Assembly (NCBI GenBank): GCA_017794825.1
Contig: CP051237.1
Coordinates: 2,728,001 to 2,792,000, forward strand
Reading direction: 5' to 3'
Source of the DNA: Pararhizobium sp.
GTDB lineage: Bacteria > Pseudomonadota > Alphaproteobacteria > Rhizobiales > Rhizobiaceae
Length of the DNA: 64,000 nt
A model generated the notes under the pieces. That model was not told where the DNA came from, made no database searches, and saw nothing but the letters and a program-made list of their open reading frames with translations. How positions within the stretch are numbered: the stretch's first letter is position 1; each line of letters begins with the position of its first letter. Shown here piece after piece: positions 38,163-47,680 of this stretch. The translations under genes were made by a program, and so were the position numbers.

Positions 38163-38819
38163 TTATTGTTTTGTGGCGCCGCCGGCTTCCAGGCGCTCCA
38201 GAAGCCGTTCCGCAAAGGGAAGAAACCGCGTCACCATGACGTCGACTCCTTCCGCGTTTGGATGCATTCCGTCGCCGATATCGAGCCCTTTCTCTGCGGC
38301 GACGCCATCGAGAAAGAACGGATAGAGGATCAGGTCGTGTTTTTCCGCCAGGTCCGGATAGATGCCGTTGAAGAGATCCGCATAGGCGTCTCCCATGTTG
38401 GGCGGCGCGAGCATGCCGACAAGCAGAACCTCCATCCCGCGATCCTTGAGCGCGGAAATCATGGCGTCGAGATTTTCACGCGTTTTTTCCGGGCTGATGC
38501 CGCGAAGCGCGTCATTTGCGCCAAGTTCCAGTATCACCGCATCGGCGCTGTCCGGAACGGACCAGTCGAGGCGCGACAGCCCGCCGCTGGTCGTATCGCC
38601 GGAAACCCCGGCGTTGGCGATCGTCACCTCGTTGCCCTTTGCGATGAGGGCGTCCTCGAGCTTGACCGGAAACGCATCCGCTGGCGCCAGTTGATAGCCG
38701 GCCATCAGGCTGTCGCCGAAGCCCACGATGTTCACTGGCTCGGCCCGCGTCGGCACGGCGAAAGCTATGGTAACGGCGCCCGCTGCAAGTAAAATCCGCA
38801 CTACAGCTTTAATTTTCAT
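38163..38819 (-). CDS. SGNH arylesterase / lysophospholipase (TesA-like)
   Basis: Periplasmic esterase of 218 residues with a signal peptide (about 1-26, ending PTRA). Block I is GFGDSLMAGY with the nucleophile Ser37, block III ELGANDALRG with the oxyanion Asn, and block V DGMHPNAEG with the catalytic Asp/His. This matches TesA/arylesterase of E. coli (thioesterase I/protease I). It is divergent from a YbbA-YbbP ABC pair, the same arrangement as in E. coli, so the esterase may work with that membrane exporter. ATG 38819 is chosen for the signal peptide; the open frame runs far upstream. Confidence 0.9.
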   Translation of the reverse strand: MKIKAVVRILLAAGAVTIAFAVPTRAEPVNIVGFGDSLMAGYQLAPADAFPVKLEDALIAKGNEVTIANAGVSGDTTSGGLSRLDWSVPDSADAVILELGANDALRGISPEKTRENLDAMISALKDRGMEVLLVGMLAPPNMGDAYADLFNGIYPDLAEKHDLILYPFFLDGVAAEKGLDIGDGMHPNAEGVDVMVTRFLPFAERLLERLEAGGATKQ

Positions 38820-38891
38820 CACGAGGTCCCTAAATCCCTTGCAGTCCGTACCGAAAATCCGTCTTTCCGCCCAATATAGTGAGCTTGCGAC

Positions 38892-39599
38892 GTGACGACA
38901 CCCATCATCGAGCTGAAAAAAGCCGATCTTACTCTGGGCGACGGGGCGTCGTCCGTGCATGTCCTCAAAAGTATGGCGCTTCAGGTGATGCCGGGCGAGT
39001 CGGTCGGCATTGTCGGTCCGTCTGGTTCCGGAAAGTCGACCTTGCTGATGGTGCTGGCGGGACTGGAGCGCATCGATTCCGGCGAGATCGTCGTCGCAGG
39101 CAAGCCGATCCACGCCATGAGCGAAGATCAGGTCGCCGATTTTCGCGGCCGAAATATCGGCATCGTATTCCAGTCGTTTCACCTCATTCCCAATATGACC
39201 GCGCTCGAAAACGTCGCCGTGCCCCTGGAGCTCGCCGGCCGTTCGGACGCCTTTGACATCGCGCGCGCGGAACTCGCCTCCGTCGGTCTCGCCCAACGCC
39301 TGACACACTACCCGGGCGAACTTTCCGGCGGCGAACAGCAAAGGGTGGCGATCGCTCGCGCGCTTGCGCCTTCTCCCTCCATGCTGATCGCCGACGAACC
39401 GACCGGCAATCTCGACACGGAAACCGGCCGCCAGATCGCCGATCTGCTGTTTTCCAAGCAGAGCGAAAGAAACATGACACTGCTTCTGGTCACCCATGAT
39501 CCCGTTCTGGCCGGGCGTTGTTCGCGCCAGGTCCGGGTGCGGTCCGGCGAGATCATCGATCACGGCCAGTCCGACGCGATCCGGGCGGCGATGGCGTGA
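38892..39599 (+). CDS. ABC transporter ATP-binding protein (YbbA-like)
   Basis: LolD/MacB-type ATPase of 235 residues. Walker A GPSGSGKST (42-50), Q-loop VFQSFHL, signature ELSGGEQQR, Walker B LIADEPTGNLD and H-loop LLLVTHD are all intact. It starts at GTG 38892. The next gene overlaps by 4 nt (GTGA), so the permease is coupled. It pairs with the 855-residue permease and with the divergent SGNH esterase. Confidence 0.93.
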   Translation: MTTPIIELKKADLTLGDGASSVHVLKSMALQVMPGESVGIVGPSGSGKSTLLMVLAGLERIDSGEIVVAGKPIHAMSEDQVADFRGRNIGIVFQSFHLIPNMTALENVAVPLELAGRSDAFDIARAELASVGLAQRLTHYPGELSGGEQQRVAIARALAPSPSMLIADEPTGNLDTETGRQIADLLFSKQSERNMTLLLVTHDPVLAGRCSRQVRVRSGEIIDHGQSDAIRAAMA

Positions 39600-42163
39600 C
39601 GCTGCGTCCGTCCATATCATTTCTGACGAGCCTGCGGCTGGCGTTTCGCCTTGCGTTGCGGGAAATGCGCGGCGGATTGTCCGGTTTCTATATTTTCATC
39701 GCCTGCATCGCGCTCGGCACCGCAGCCATCGCGGGGGTCAATTCCATTTCGCAGTCGATCACTGCCGCCATCAACGAGGAGGGGCGCACCATCCTCGGCG
39801 GCGATATCCGTTTCGAATTGCAGAACCGACCGGCGTCGGACGAGGAGCTGGCTCATCTGGAGCAACTGGGCGCGATGACGTCGACCGCGGGCCTGCGCTC
39901 CATGGCCAGGCTTCCCGACGGCTCCGACCAGGCGCTGGTCGAGGTCAAGGCGGTCGAGGCAAACTATCCGCTCTACGGCGCTCTCGGAACGACGCCGCAA
40001 CTTTCCAACAACGACCTCTTTGATCAAGTGAACGGGCATTTCGGCGTCGCCGTCGCGCCGTTGCTGCTGGACCGTCTCGGGCTTGCCATTGGCGACCAGC
40101 TGCTGCTCGGCAACGCCGCCTTCGACATCCGCGCCGTGATCGATCTGGAACCGGATGCGTTCTCGGACGGTTTCGGCTTTGCGCCGCGGCTGATGCTCTC
40201 GCAAGACGGCCTCGACGCGGCCGGTCTGATCCGCACCGGCAGTCTCGTCGAATATGGCTACAAGATCAGTCTCGGCGACGCCGCCACGGAAGGCGATATC
40301 GAAACCGTGCGCATAGCGACGGAAAACGCCTTTCCAGAAGCCGGATGGTCCGTGCGCAGTCGCAGCAACGCTGCGCCGTCCCTGACGGCGAATATCGTCC
40401 GCTTCTCCCAGTTTCTGACGCTTGTCGGCCTGACCGCGCTGATCGTCGGCGGCGTCGGCGTCGCCAACGCGGTTCGGGCCTATCTGGACGCCAAGAGGGG
40501 CGTGATCGCGACGTTCAAATGTCTTGGCGCTTCGGGCGAGTTCGTCTTTTCGGTCTATCTCATCCAAATGTTGTTGGTGGCCTCGATCGGCATCGTGATC
40601 GGACTGGTGCTCGGCGCGCTCATGCCGATCGCCGCGCAGGCGTTCCTTTCCGGCATTCTTCCCGTGTCGTCTGACGTGTCGCTCTATCCCGGCGCCCTGC
40701 TTCTGGCTGCGCTTTTCGGCGTCATGACTGCGCTCGCTTTCGCGCTTCTGCCGCTCGGCCGCACCCGCAACGTTCCGGCAACGGCTCTATTCCGCGAGCA
40801 GGGGTTCGACGCCGCCGGATTGCCGGCCCGTCGCTATATTTTTGCAGCGCTGCTGCTGGTGCTGATGATTGCGGGTCTTGCAATCTTTACCTCCTACGAC
40901 CGCTTCATAGCGACAGTCTTCATGGGCGGCATCGCTTTCGCGTTCGTACTTCTGCGTCTGGTTTCGATGCTGATCGAGATGCTGGCGCGACGAGCTCCCA
41001 GTGTCCGCTCGACCCCGCTTCGGCTGGCGATAGGCAACATCCATCGTCCCGGTGCGCTGACGCCTTCCGTCGTCCTGTCGCTCGGCCTCGGTCTTGCGCT
41101 GCTGGTCACGCTGGCGCTGATCGATGGCAATCTGCGCCGGGAAATCGGCGGCGCATTGCCCGATCAGGCGCCGAATTTCTTCTTCGTCGACATTCAGAGT
41201 TCGGAAGTCGACGCCTTCACGACGCTCGTCGAGCAGGAAGCGCCGGGGGGCAATCTTTCCAAGGTGCCGATGCTGCGCGGCCGCATCGTCGCTTTTAATG
41301 ATGTCGACGTGCGCGAGATGGAAGTGCCGCCGGGCGGAGAATGGGTGCTTCGGGGCGACCGCGGCGTAACCTATTCCGATACCGTGCCAGAAAACTCCGT
41401 GCTGACGGCCGGCGAATGGTGGCCTGAGAACTATAGCGGAGAACCGCTGGTTTCTTTCTCGGCTGAAGAGGCCGGGGAACTGGGCGTCGGCGTTGGCGAC
41501 GCCGTAACGGTGAACGTCTTGGGGCGGAACGTCACGGCGCGGATTGCAAGCCTGCGCGAACTCGAATGGGAATCGCTGTCCATCAATTTCGTGATGGTCT
41601 TTTCACCCAACACCTTCGCCGGCGCGCCGCATGCATGGCTTGCGACCCTCAACGATCCCGAAGCCGCGCCCGCCGACGAGAGCCGTGTTCTGCGCGCCGT
41701 GACCAACGCCTTCCCGACCGTCACCTCGGTGCGGGTCAAGGACGCGCTTGATGTGATAAACCGCCTGATGGGGCAACTCGCGGCCGCTATTCGGGCCGCC
41801 GCCGGAGTCGCGCTGATCACTTCGGTGCTGGTGCTTGCCGGCGCGCTGGCGGCGGGCAACAGGGCGCGCGCGCATGACGCCGTCGTTCTCAAGACGCTGG
41901 GGGCTACGCGGCGCACGCTGATCAGGGCGTTTTCCTACGAATACATGCTGATCGGGCTCGCAACGGCGATTTTCGCGCTTGTCGCCGGCGGCATTGCCGC
42001 CTGGTTCATCGTCGCCCGGATCATGACCCTGCGATCGGAATTTTTACCGGATGTGGCCGTCGCCACCATCCTGATCGCGCTGGTCATGACGGTCGGGATC
42101 GGTCTCATAGGCACCTGGCGCGTGCTCGGACAGAAGGCGGCGCCGGTTCTGCGCAATCTTTGA
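39596..42163 (+). CDS. ABC transporter permease (YbbP-like, FtsX family)
   Basis: 855-residue permease with two FtsX-like units. An N-terminal helix (about 20-45), large periplasmic domain, three helices (about 265-395), a second periplasmic domain (about 500-700) and a final three helices give the 10-helix pattern of YbbP. The start is GTG 39596 overlapping the ATPase stop; it begins VTLRPSISFLTSLRLAFRLA. The usual cargo of these pairs is unclear (lipids, lipoproteins or envelope esters). The esterase next door suggests processing of acylated substrates, but this is inference. Confidence 0.9.
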   Translation: MTLRPSISFLTSLRLAFRLALREMRGGLSGFYIFIACIALGTAAIAGVNSISQSITAAINEEGRTILGGDIRFELQNRPASDEELAHLEQLGAMTSTAGLRSMARLPDGSDQALVEVKAVEANYPLYGALGTTPQLSNNDLFDQVNGHFGVAVAPLLLDRLGLAIGDQLLLGNAAFDIRAVIDLEPDAFSDGFGFAPRLMLSQDGLDAAGLIRTGSLVEYGYKISLGDAATEGDIETVRIATENAFPEAGWSVRSRSNAAPSLTANIVRFSQFLTLVGLTALIVGGVGVANAVRAYLDAKRGVIATFKCLGASGEFVFSVYLIQMLLVASIGIVIGLVLGALMPIAAQAFLSGILPVSSDVSLYPGALLLAALFGVMTALAFALLPLGRTRNVPATALFREQGFDAAGLPARRYIFAALLLVLMIAGLAIFTSYDRFIATVFMGGIAFAFVLLRLVSMLIEMLARRAPSVRSTPLRLAIGNIHRPGALTPSVVLSLGLGLALLVTLALIDGNLRREIGGALPDQAPNFFFVDIQSSEVDAFTTLVEQEAPGGNLSKVPMLRGRIVAFNDVDVREMEVPPGGEWVLRGDRGVTYSDTVPENSVLTAGEWWPENYSGEPLVSFSAEEAGELGVGVGDAVTVNVLGRNVTARIASLRELEWESLSINFVMVFSPNTFAGAPHAWLATLNDPEAAPADESRVLRAVTNAFPTVTSVRVKDALDVINRLMGQLAAAIRAAAGVALITSVLVLAGALAAGNRARAHDAVVLKTLGATRRTLIRAFSYEYMLIGLATAIFALVAGGIAAWFIVARIMTLRSEFLPDVAVATILIALVMTVGIGLIGTWRVLGQKAAPVLRNL

Positions 42164-42346
42164 CAGCTCATAATGCTTGCGTCGCAGGCATTTACCGGCT
42201 GTTTGCGATAGTAATGAAAGAATCGTGATTTTGCCGCTCGGGCCTTGTAGTTGGGCGCCGGATTCATCATATTGATGTCAACTGTGCCCTTTTCCGAGGA
42301 GGAGCAAGGGCATTTCTTCATGCCACACAGCTATTGAGAGGTAGAT

Positions 42347-43090
42347 ATGGCGGAACTTAGGAATTACCAGGCGCGCGGAGCCCACGCCGGTGCGCAGTCT
42401 GGGGCTGCGATCGATGAGGGCCTTCGGTCCTACATGCTTCGCGTTTACAACCTGATGGCGTTGGGCCTGGCGATTACCGGCGTTGCCGCGTATGGAGCCT
42501 TCACCATGGCCGTGCAGGACGGCCAGCTGACCCAGTTCGGTCAGCTGCTGTTTGCAAGCCCGCTGAAATGGGTCGTCATTCTTGCGCCGCTCGCGATGGT
42601 GTTTTTCCTGAGCTTCAGGATCCACAAGATGAGCGTGAGCGCCGCGCAAACGACCTTCTGGGTCTATGCGGCGATGGTTGGTCTGTCGCTGGCGTCGATC
42701 TTCCTGATCTACACCGGTCAAAGCATCGTGCGGACCTTCTTCATCACGGCCGCATCCTTCGGCGCTTTGTCGCTCTACGGCTACACGACGAAGCGTGATC
42801 TGTCCGGAATGGGTTCATTCCTGTTTATGGGCGTGATCGGCATCGTGATTGCGATGCTGGTCAATATCTTCCTGCAGTCGACGGCGCTTCAGTTTGCAAT
42901 TTCCGTGATCGGCGTGCTGGTCTTCGCGGGTCTGACAGCCTACGACACCCAGCAGATCAAGGAAATGTATTACGAAGGCGACGGTTCGGAAGTCGCCGGC
43001 CGCAAGGCCATCATGGGCGCGCTGCGCCTCTACCTGGACTTCCTGAACATGTTCCTGTTCCTGCTTCAGCTTTTCGGAAACCGGAACTGA
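42347..43090 (+). CDS. Bax inhibitor-1/YccA family membrane protein
   Basis: 247 residues with seven hydrophobic helices. The N-terminal cytoplasmic segment carries charged residues, then YMLRVYNLMALGLAITGVAAYG and LVFAGLTAYDTQQIKEMYYEG, the BI-1 signature with the conserved Asp pair, proposed to carry a pH-sensitive calcium leak. YccA in E. coli modulates FtsH. The gene is monocistronic: a gap of about 180 bp precedes it and a clear terminator follows. Confidence 0.95.
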   Translation: MAELRNYQARGAHAGAQSGAAIDEGLRSYMLRVYNLMALGLAITGVAAYGAFTMAVQDGQLTQFGQLLFASPLKWVVILAPLAMVFFLSFRIHKMSVSAAQTTFWVYAAMVGLSLASIFLIYTGQSIVRTFFITAASFGALSLYGYTTKRDLSGMGSFLFMGVIGIVIAMLVNIFLQSTALQFAISVIGVLVFAGLTAYDTQQIKEMYYEGDGSEVAGRKAIMGALRLYLDFLNMFLFLLQLFGNRN

Positions 43091-43110
43091 ACCAGTTGGA
43101 ATTGTCAGCG

Positions 43111-43137
43111 AAAGGCGGTCTTCGGACCGCCTTTTTT
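43111..43137 (+). terminator. Rho-independent terminator after the Bax inhibitor gene
   Basis: AAAGGCGGTC (43111-43120) pairs with GACCGCCTTT (43125-43134) around the stable tetraloop TTCG. A T tract continues to 43137. The A run before the stem makes it function on the minus strand too. Confidence 0.93.
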
Positions 43138-43169
43138 GTGCCCGATCCCCTTTCAGCCAATCGATACAA

Positions 43170-43730
43170 ATGAATATTTCAATCCGTCAGGCCACTCCTC
43201 AGGACCTTGAGCGCATAACCGAAATCTATCGCGAGTCCGTGTTGAACGGTGTTGCGACCTACGAATTGACGCCGCCGGATCTGGAGGAAATGCAGGGCCG
43301 CTACACGGCGCTCGTCGACAACGGATTTCCCTATCTCGTTGCCGAGACGGACACTGGGGAACTGGCCGGCTACGCATATGCCGGCCCCTATCGCACCCGC
43401 CCGGCCTATCGCTGGACAGTTGAAGATTCCATCTATCTGCCGCCGGAATCACGCGGCAAGGGCGTCGGCAGAGCTCTGCTTGCTGCGCTGGTCGAACGGT
43501 GCGCTGACCTCGGTTTCCGACAGATGATCGCTGTCATCGGCGGCGCCGCGCCGGCGTCCGTCGCATTGCACCGGGCGCTTGGCTTCGAACTGACTGGCGC
43601 CATGAACGCCACCGGGTTCAAGCACGGCCGCTGGCTCGACACCACCATCATGCAACTGCCGCTTGGAGAGGGTCAGTCAACCGACCCCGATCCTAACGCC
43701 TATCCGGGGACGCTCTTCCGGGAAGTGTGA
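43170..43730 (+). CDS. GNAT acetyltransferase, phosphinothricin-type (Pat/Bar family)
   Basis: 186 residues. The N-terminal IRQATPQDLERITEIYRESVLNGVATYEL and the central VEDSIYLPPESRGKGVGRALL match the phosphinothricin/methionine sulfoximine N-acetyltransferase branch. The acetyl-CoA loop is RGKGVG, and SVALHRALGFELTG is motif B. Most chromosomal members detoxify methionine sulfone or sulfoximine rather than the herbicide. It starts 30 bp after the terminator and converges with the DUF2794 gene. Confidence 0.88.
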   Translation: MNISIRQATPQDLERITEIYRESVLNGVATYELTPPDLEEMQGRYTALVDNGFPYLVAETDTGELAGYAYAGPYRTRPAYRWTVEDSIYLPPESRGKGVGRALLAALVERCADLGFRQMIAVIGGAAPASVALHRALGFELTGAMNATGFKHGRWLDTTIMQLPLGEGQSTDPDPNAYPGTLFREV

Positions 43731-43753
43731 ACTTCAACGATCGGCATGATCGT

Positions 43754-44128
43754 TCAGCCGCGCACCAGCCGCGGGGCCTTGTCGAAGACTTTCAAAACCT
43801 GTGCGATTTCGTGTCCGCGCTTGAGGATCAGGCCGCTTGCAGCCGTCACCGAAAACGCACCCTGCTTGCGCGCGAGCTTCGGGTTCTTCTCGATTCTGAA
43901 AAGCGGCACCTCACTTGTGCGGCGGAAGACGGAAAAGACGGCGCGGTCCTTCAGATGGTCGATTGCGTAGTCGCGCCATTCGCCTTCAGCGACCATGCGC
44001 GAATAGACCCTCAAGATGGCGTCGAGTTCCTTGCGGTGAAAGGTGACGGGAATGGATTCCTTTGATTTCCGGAAGTCTTTCAGGTTGACGATCTGAGGCT
44101 GGTTTTCCGCCTGATCCGGATTGGACGC
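43754..44128 (-). CDS. DUF2794 domain protein
   Basis: 124-residue small soluble protein found almost only in alphaproteobacteria. The signature VTFHRKELDAILRVYSRMVAEGEWRDYAIDHL is recognisable in pieces (FHRKELDAIL, GEWRDYAID), then the C-terminal KRGHEIAQVLKVFDKAPRLVRG. The function is unknown. Start 44128 (MASNPDQAENQ) is preferred over 44167 because AGCGGGGTG precedes it. Confidence 0.85.
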   Translation of the reverse strand, partial: ASNPDQAENQPQIVNLKDFRKSKESIPVTFHRKELDAILRVYSRMVAEGEWRDYAIDHLKDRAVFSVFRRTSEVPLFRIEKNPKLARKQGAFSVTAASGLILKRGHEIAQVLKVFDKAPRLVRG

Positions 44129-44253
44129 CATTGTCACCCCGCTCTTGTCCTGTCCGAACGCAAACAACTGCGTCGGACGATCTCATCGCGTCAGTTTGCC
44201 AAAAACACGGTCAAATGCAAGTCACGGGAAAAATGGGCCGGACAGTGATCTTT

Positions 44254-44997
44254 TCAGCTTGGTGAATCCGTTACGATGGAAGCGCCAATGATGGGACCGG
44301 GAACCGTCGCCGACTTCATCTTCTGAACAAGAATGGCGCATCCGCCATAACGTTCATGATCCATTACCGTCATCGGCAGAACAAGCTCCAGTGACTTGCC
44401 GTCCCACATGCCGACGGTCTGCGTGTCACGCACCGAGTGCCAGTAGGTGATCTTGCGACCGTGATTCTCGCCTCGCTTGACGTCCACGGTGTTCCGTTCG
44501 TCGAAATAAACGATGATGATATCGGCCTTGCCGCGACCTTCCCCGATACGAATATTCAGCCGATCGCCTTCCTTGACCGCCGTCACCGGCACCGTCAGAC
44601 CCTTGCCGTTTTCATTGAGCGTGTCGAGTGTGCGATTGATGCCGGAAAGGTCGGCGCCGTTCATGTGATCGCGTCCGTTGAGCACCGCTTGAGGGGTGTA
44701 GACGCTCTTTCGGCCGAGCGTTCTCGCGTAGTCGTACTGACGTTCCGTATTTTCGGCGCTGCTCAGGGTGTCCTTCCAGCCGAGATAGTTCCAGTAGTCG
44801 ACATGATAGCTCAGGGCCACGACGTCGCCCTGTTCGACTAGCTTTCCGAGCGCTGCGTCCGCAGGCGGACAGGACGAGCATCCCTGGCTGGTAAACAGCT
44901 CGACAACGCCCTTTGGCCGGCCGTCTCCCGCTGCAGCAGGAGACGCCGCGAGCAGGGCGGCGCACGCAAGCGCCACAAAAATCTGTATCAAATTCAT
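44254..44997 (-). CDS. DUF1223 thioredoxin-like secreted protein
   Basis: 247 residues with a signal peptide (about 1-24, ending SPAAAG). The hallmark VVELFTSQGCSSCPPADAAL has the Cys-x2-Cys of the DUF1223 family, a thioredoxin-like fold. The conserved HVDYWNYLGWKD and YTPQAVLNG segments follow. It is probably periplasmic and redox-active. The start at 44997 is chosen for the signal peptide; the frame extends to 45090. It is divergent from the creatinase gene. Confidence 0.87.
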   Translation of the reverse strand: MNLIQIFVALACAALLAASPAAAGDGRPKGVVELFTSQGCSSCPPADAALGKLVEQGDVVALSYHVDYWNYLGWKDTLSSAENTERQYDYARTLGRKSVYTPQAVLNGRDHMNGADLSGINRTLDTLNENGKGLTVPVTAVKEGDRLNIRIGEGRGKADIIIVYFDERNTVDVKRGENHGRKITYWHSVRDTQTVGMWDGKSLELVLPMTVMDHERYGGCAILVQKMKSATVPGPIIGASIVTDSPS

Positions 44998-45260
44998 CGC
45001 AACACGCCTTTTGATCCTGTCTTTTGAAGAGGATCGCCGCCTTTGCGGCCAGCTTTTTTGTAGACGCCGGCGCCTGCAAGATAAAGTCACGTTGCGGTGA
45101 GACAGTTTCAGGCGACGCGCAATTGACCGTGAGCTGCAGTTGAAGTACTCAGCTGGACGTTCGGCGATGGCGTCGCCGCTACCGTGCTTCCCCCGTTTGT
45201 ATCCTGTACGCCCGGATCATCATGCCGGCCGCACAGGCGCGTCCTGAAAAGGAGCTTCGC

Positions 45261-46478
45261 ATGGATATCGCAGATCGCCCGGAATTTTTCTCGAGACAGG
45301 ATGGAGAGAAAGCGACCCTGCCCTTCTCGCAGGAAGAATATCGCCGTCGTCTGGCGGCGCTTCGCTCCCTCATGGATGAGCTGGACATCCCAGCCGTTCT
45401 TCTGACATCCATGCACAATATCGCCTATTATTCCGGCTTTCTGTACTGCAGCTTCGGGCGTCCCTATGGTTGCGTCGTCACGGCGGACGACTGCACAACG
45501 ATAACCGCAAATATCGACGGCAGTCAGCCGTGGCGTCGCTCGATCGACGGCAATATTATCTACACCGACTGGAGGCGCGACAATTTCTGGCGCGCGGTTC
45601 TGTCGATCATGCCGGCCGCCGGCCGTCTTGGCGTCGAGGCCGATCACCTCACGCTCGCCATGCGGGAGAAGCTCGCCGGTTTTCTCGATGATCCGGAACT
45701 GGTCGATATTGCGCCCGCTACAATGCAGCTGCGCATGGTGAAATCGGCCGAGGAAATTGCGCTCATCAGGGACGGCGCGCGGATCGCCGATCTCGGCGGT
45801 CAGGCGATATTCGATGCGATCAGACCCGGTGTGCGGGAAATCGACGTCGCCATGGCCGGTCGCGACGCCATGGAGACCGAAATCGCCCGGTCGCATCCTG
45901 AAAGCGAACTGCGCGACACGTGGGTTTGGTTCCAGTCGGGACTCAACACAGACGGCGCCCACAATCCCGTCACGACGCGGACCCTCGAGCCTGGAGACAT
46001 CCTCAGTCTCAACTGCTTTCCGATGATTTCCGGTTATTACACGGCGCTGGAAAGAACCCTGTTTCTCGGCGAGCCCGACCCGGCGTCGCGGCGGCTATGG
46101 GAAATCAACGTAGCGGCCCATGAATTAGGCCTGTCTCTGGTCCGCCCGGGCGCAACGTGTTCCGGAATCTGCGCGGAGCTTAACCGTTTCCTTGCCGATC
46201 ACGACGCCTTGTCGCTCCGGTCTTTCGGCTACGGTCATTCCTTCGGAATCCTGTCGCACTACTACGGGCGCGAAGCGGGTCTCGAACTGCGCGAGGACAT
46301 CGACACGGTTCTGGAGCCTGGAATGGTGGTCTCGATGGAGCCGATGCTCTGGGCGCCGCAGTCGCTTCCCGGAGCAGGCGGCTACCGGGAGCACGACATA
46401 CTTGTCGTGAACGAGGATGGCGCGGAAAACATTACGAAATTTCCCTATGGTCCGGGGAGCAATATTATTCCCGTCTGA
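45261..46478 (+). CDS. Creatinase (creatine amidinohydrolase)
   Basis: Hydrolyses creatine to sarcosine and urea; 405 residues, two more than Pseudomonas putida creatinase (403), with dense motif identity by memory. With an offset of 2 the active-site residues line up: His234 (NTDGAHNP), Tyr260, Glu264 (ALERTLF), Arg337 (YYGREAG) and Glu360 (SMEP). The M24 aminopeptidase metal aspartates are replaced by Asn251 and Ala262, as in metal-free creatinase. AAGGAG precedes ATG 45261. No creatininase, sarcosine oxidase or urease gene is adjacent, so it stands alone; sarcosine handling must be elsewhere. DUF1223 lies divergent upstream and an RND pair downstream, with no obvious link. Confidence 0.9.
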   Translation: MDIADRPEFFSRQDGEKATLPFSQEEYRRRLAALRSLMDELDIPAVLLTSMHNIAYYSGFLYCSFGRPYGCVVTADDCTTITANIDGSQPWRRSIDGNIIYTDWRRDNFWRAVLSIMPAAGRLGVEADHLTLAMREKLAGFLDDPELVDIAPATMQLRMVKSAEEIALIRDGARIADLGGQAIFDAIRPGVREIDVAMAGRDAMETEIARSHPESELRDTWVWFQSGLNTDGAHNPVTTRTLEPGDILSLNCFPMISGYYTALERTLFLGEPDPASRRLWEINVAAHELGLSLVRPGATCSGICAELNRFLADHDALSLRSFGYGHSFGILSHYYGREAGLELREDIDTVLEPGMVVSMEPMLWAPQSLPGAGGYREHDILVVNEDGAENITKFPYGPGSNIIPV

Positions 46479-46551
46479 AAAATACTGACAATGTCGCTTG
46501 TCGCTGCTAGGACAGGGTGGTTGGCGTTCATGGGTCGTTCCGGAGGAAGCA

Positions 46552-47667
46552 ATGCGCAGGCTGGCTGCTGTAATCGGATTTGGCCTCTTCCTCGCATCAT
46601 GCGGCGAGGACGACAGCCGCACCGGAGATATCGAGCCGCAGGCGCGCGGGCTTAAAACCTGCGAAGTTGAAAAAAGCGAGACAAACACGGTTCGCAGGTA
46701 TCCGAGCGTTTTGCAGCCATCGTCGATCACCTCGCTTTCCTTCGAGATTTCGGGGAAGCTCCAGCAGGTCACTCTCGATGTCGGTCAGACGGTCAGCGAA
46801 GGCGAGGTGCTTGCGCGCATCGACCCCAGGTCGTTGCAGACACAGGTCGACAATGCGCGCGCCGCCCTGACATCAGCAGAAGTGACGACGCAGAACGCAA
46901 AGGACGACTACGACCGCAAGGCGAAGCTGCTGGAACAGGGCGTGTCGACCAAGGCGCAAACCGATCAGGCGCTGACCACCTGGAAATCGAACGAGGCGCA
47001 GGAAGAACAGGCGCGCAAGCAGCTTGAAAACGCGGAACAGGATCTCGAACGCGCGGAACTCAAGGCGCCCTTCGACGGCATTGTCGGATCCGTGGACATG
47101 CAGTCCTACACCAATGTGACCGCCGGTGCGCCGGTGCTGACGCTCTATGCCGACGACGAGTTCGAATCGGCTTTCACCGTAAGCTTCGACACCGTTCATC
47201 AGCTTACAGTCGGAAAGCCGGCGAATGTTCGTCTCGCCGACGATCCTTCCGTCGCGCTCGCCGCCCATGTCAGCGAACTCGGATCGCGGGCCGACACCGT
47301 TTCTTCGTTCCCGGTGGTGGTGAAGCTCGACGAAACGAACCCGCTCCTGAAGTCGGGCATGGCGGTCGAGATTTCGCTGGAATTCACGGTTCCGAGCGGT
47401 TCCGGATACACCATGCCGTTGACGATCATTCCGATGGGCAGCGACCTGAGCACGCCGCAAAGCACGGACGGCACAGACTTCGGCAACGCGTTTGTTTATG
47501 ACCCCGAGACCGAAACCGTCAAAATCCGGTCTATCAGGATTGGCGGGTTGCGCGACAACCAGTTGATCGTCATCGACGGGCTGGAGCCCGGAGAACTGGT
47601 CGCCTGCGCCGGCGTGTCCTTCCTGCGGGACGGCATGAAGGTTCGGCTGCTCAGCGACGCGCAATAG
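46552..47667 (+). CDS. RND efflux periplasmic adaptor (lipoprotein)
   Basis: 371 residues. The lipobox LASC ends the signal peptide at Cys20 (MRRLAAVIGFGLFLASC), so it is membrane-anchored by lipid. The biotinyl-lipoyl segment (GKLQQVTLDVGQTVSEGEVLARIDP in parts), coiled coil with repeated Ala/Gln/Glu (about 100-175), ELKAPFDGIVGSVDMQ and beta-barrel part make the normal MFP order. GGAGGAAGC precedes ATG 46552. It is followed 13 bp later by the RND permease, and no outer-membrane channel gene is seen. Confidence 0.93.
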   Translation: MRRLAAVIGFGLFLASCGEDDSRTGDIEPQARGLKTCEVEKSETNTVRRYPSVLQPSSITSLSFEISGKLQQVTLDVGQTVSEGEVLARIDPRSLQTQVDNARAALTSAEVTTQNAKDDYDRKAKLLEQGVSTKAQTDQALTTWKSNEAQEEQARKQLENAEQDLERAELKAPFDGIVGSVDMQSYTNVTAGAPVLTLYADDEFESAFTVSFDTVHQLTVGKPANVRLADDPSVALAAHVSELGSRADTVSSFPVVVKLDETNPLLKSGMAVEISLEFTVPSGSGYTMPLTIIPMGSDLSTPQSTDGTDFGNAFVYDPETETVKIRSIRIGGLRDNQLIVIDGLEPGELVACAGVSFLRDGMKVRLLSDAQ

Positions 47668-47680
47668 CCGGGAACACGCG

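Noticed and set aside
38163..39620. Long minus-strand ORF reaching across ybbA
   Set aside because: The real esterase starts at the signal peptide (38819); the extension is antisense to the ATPase gene.
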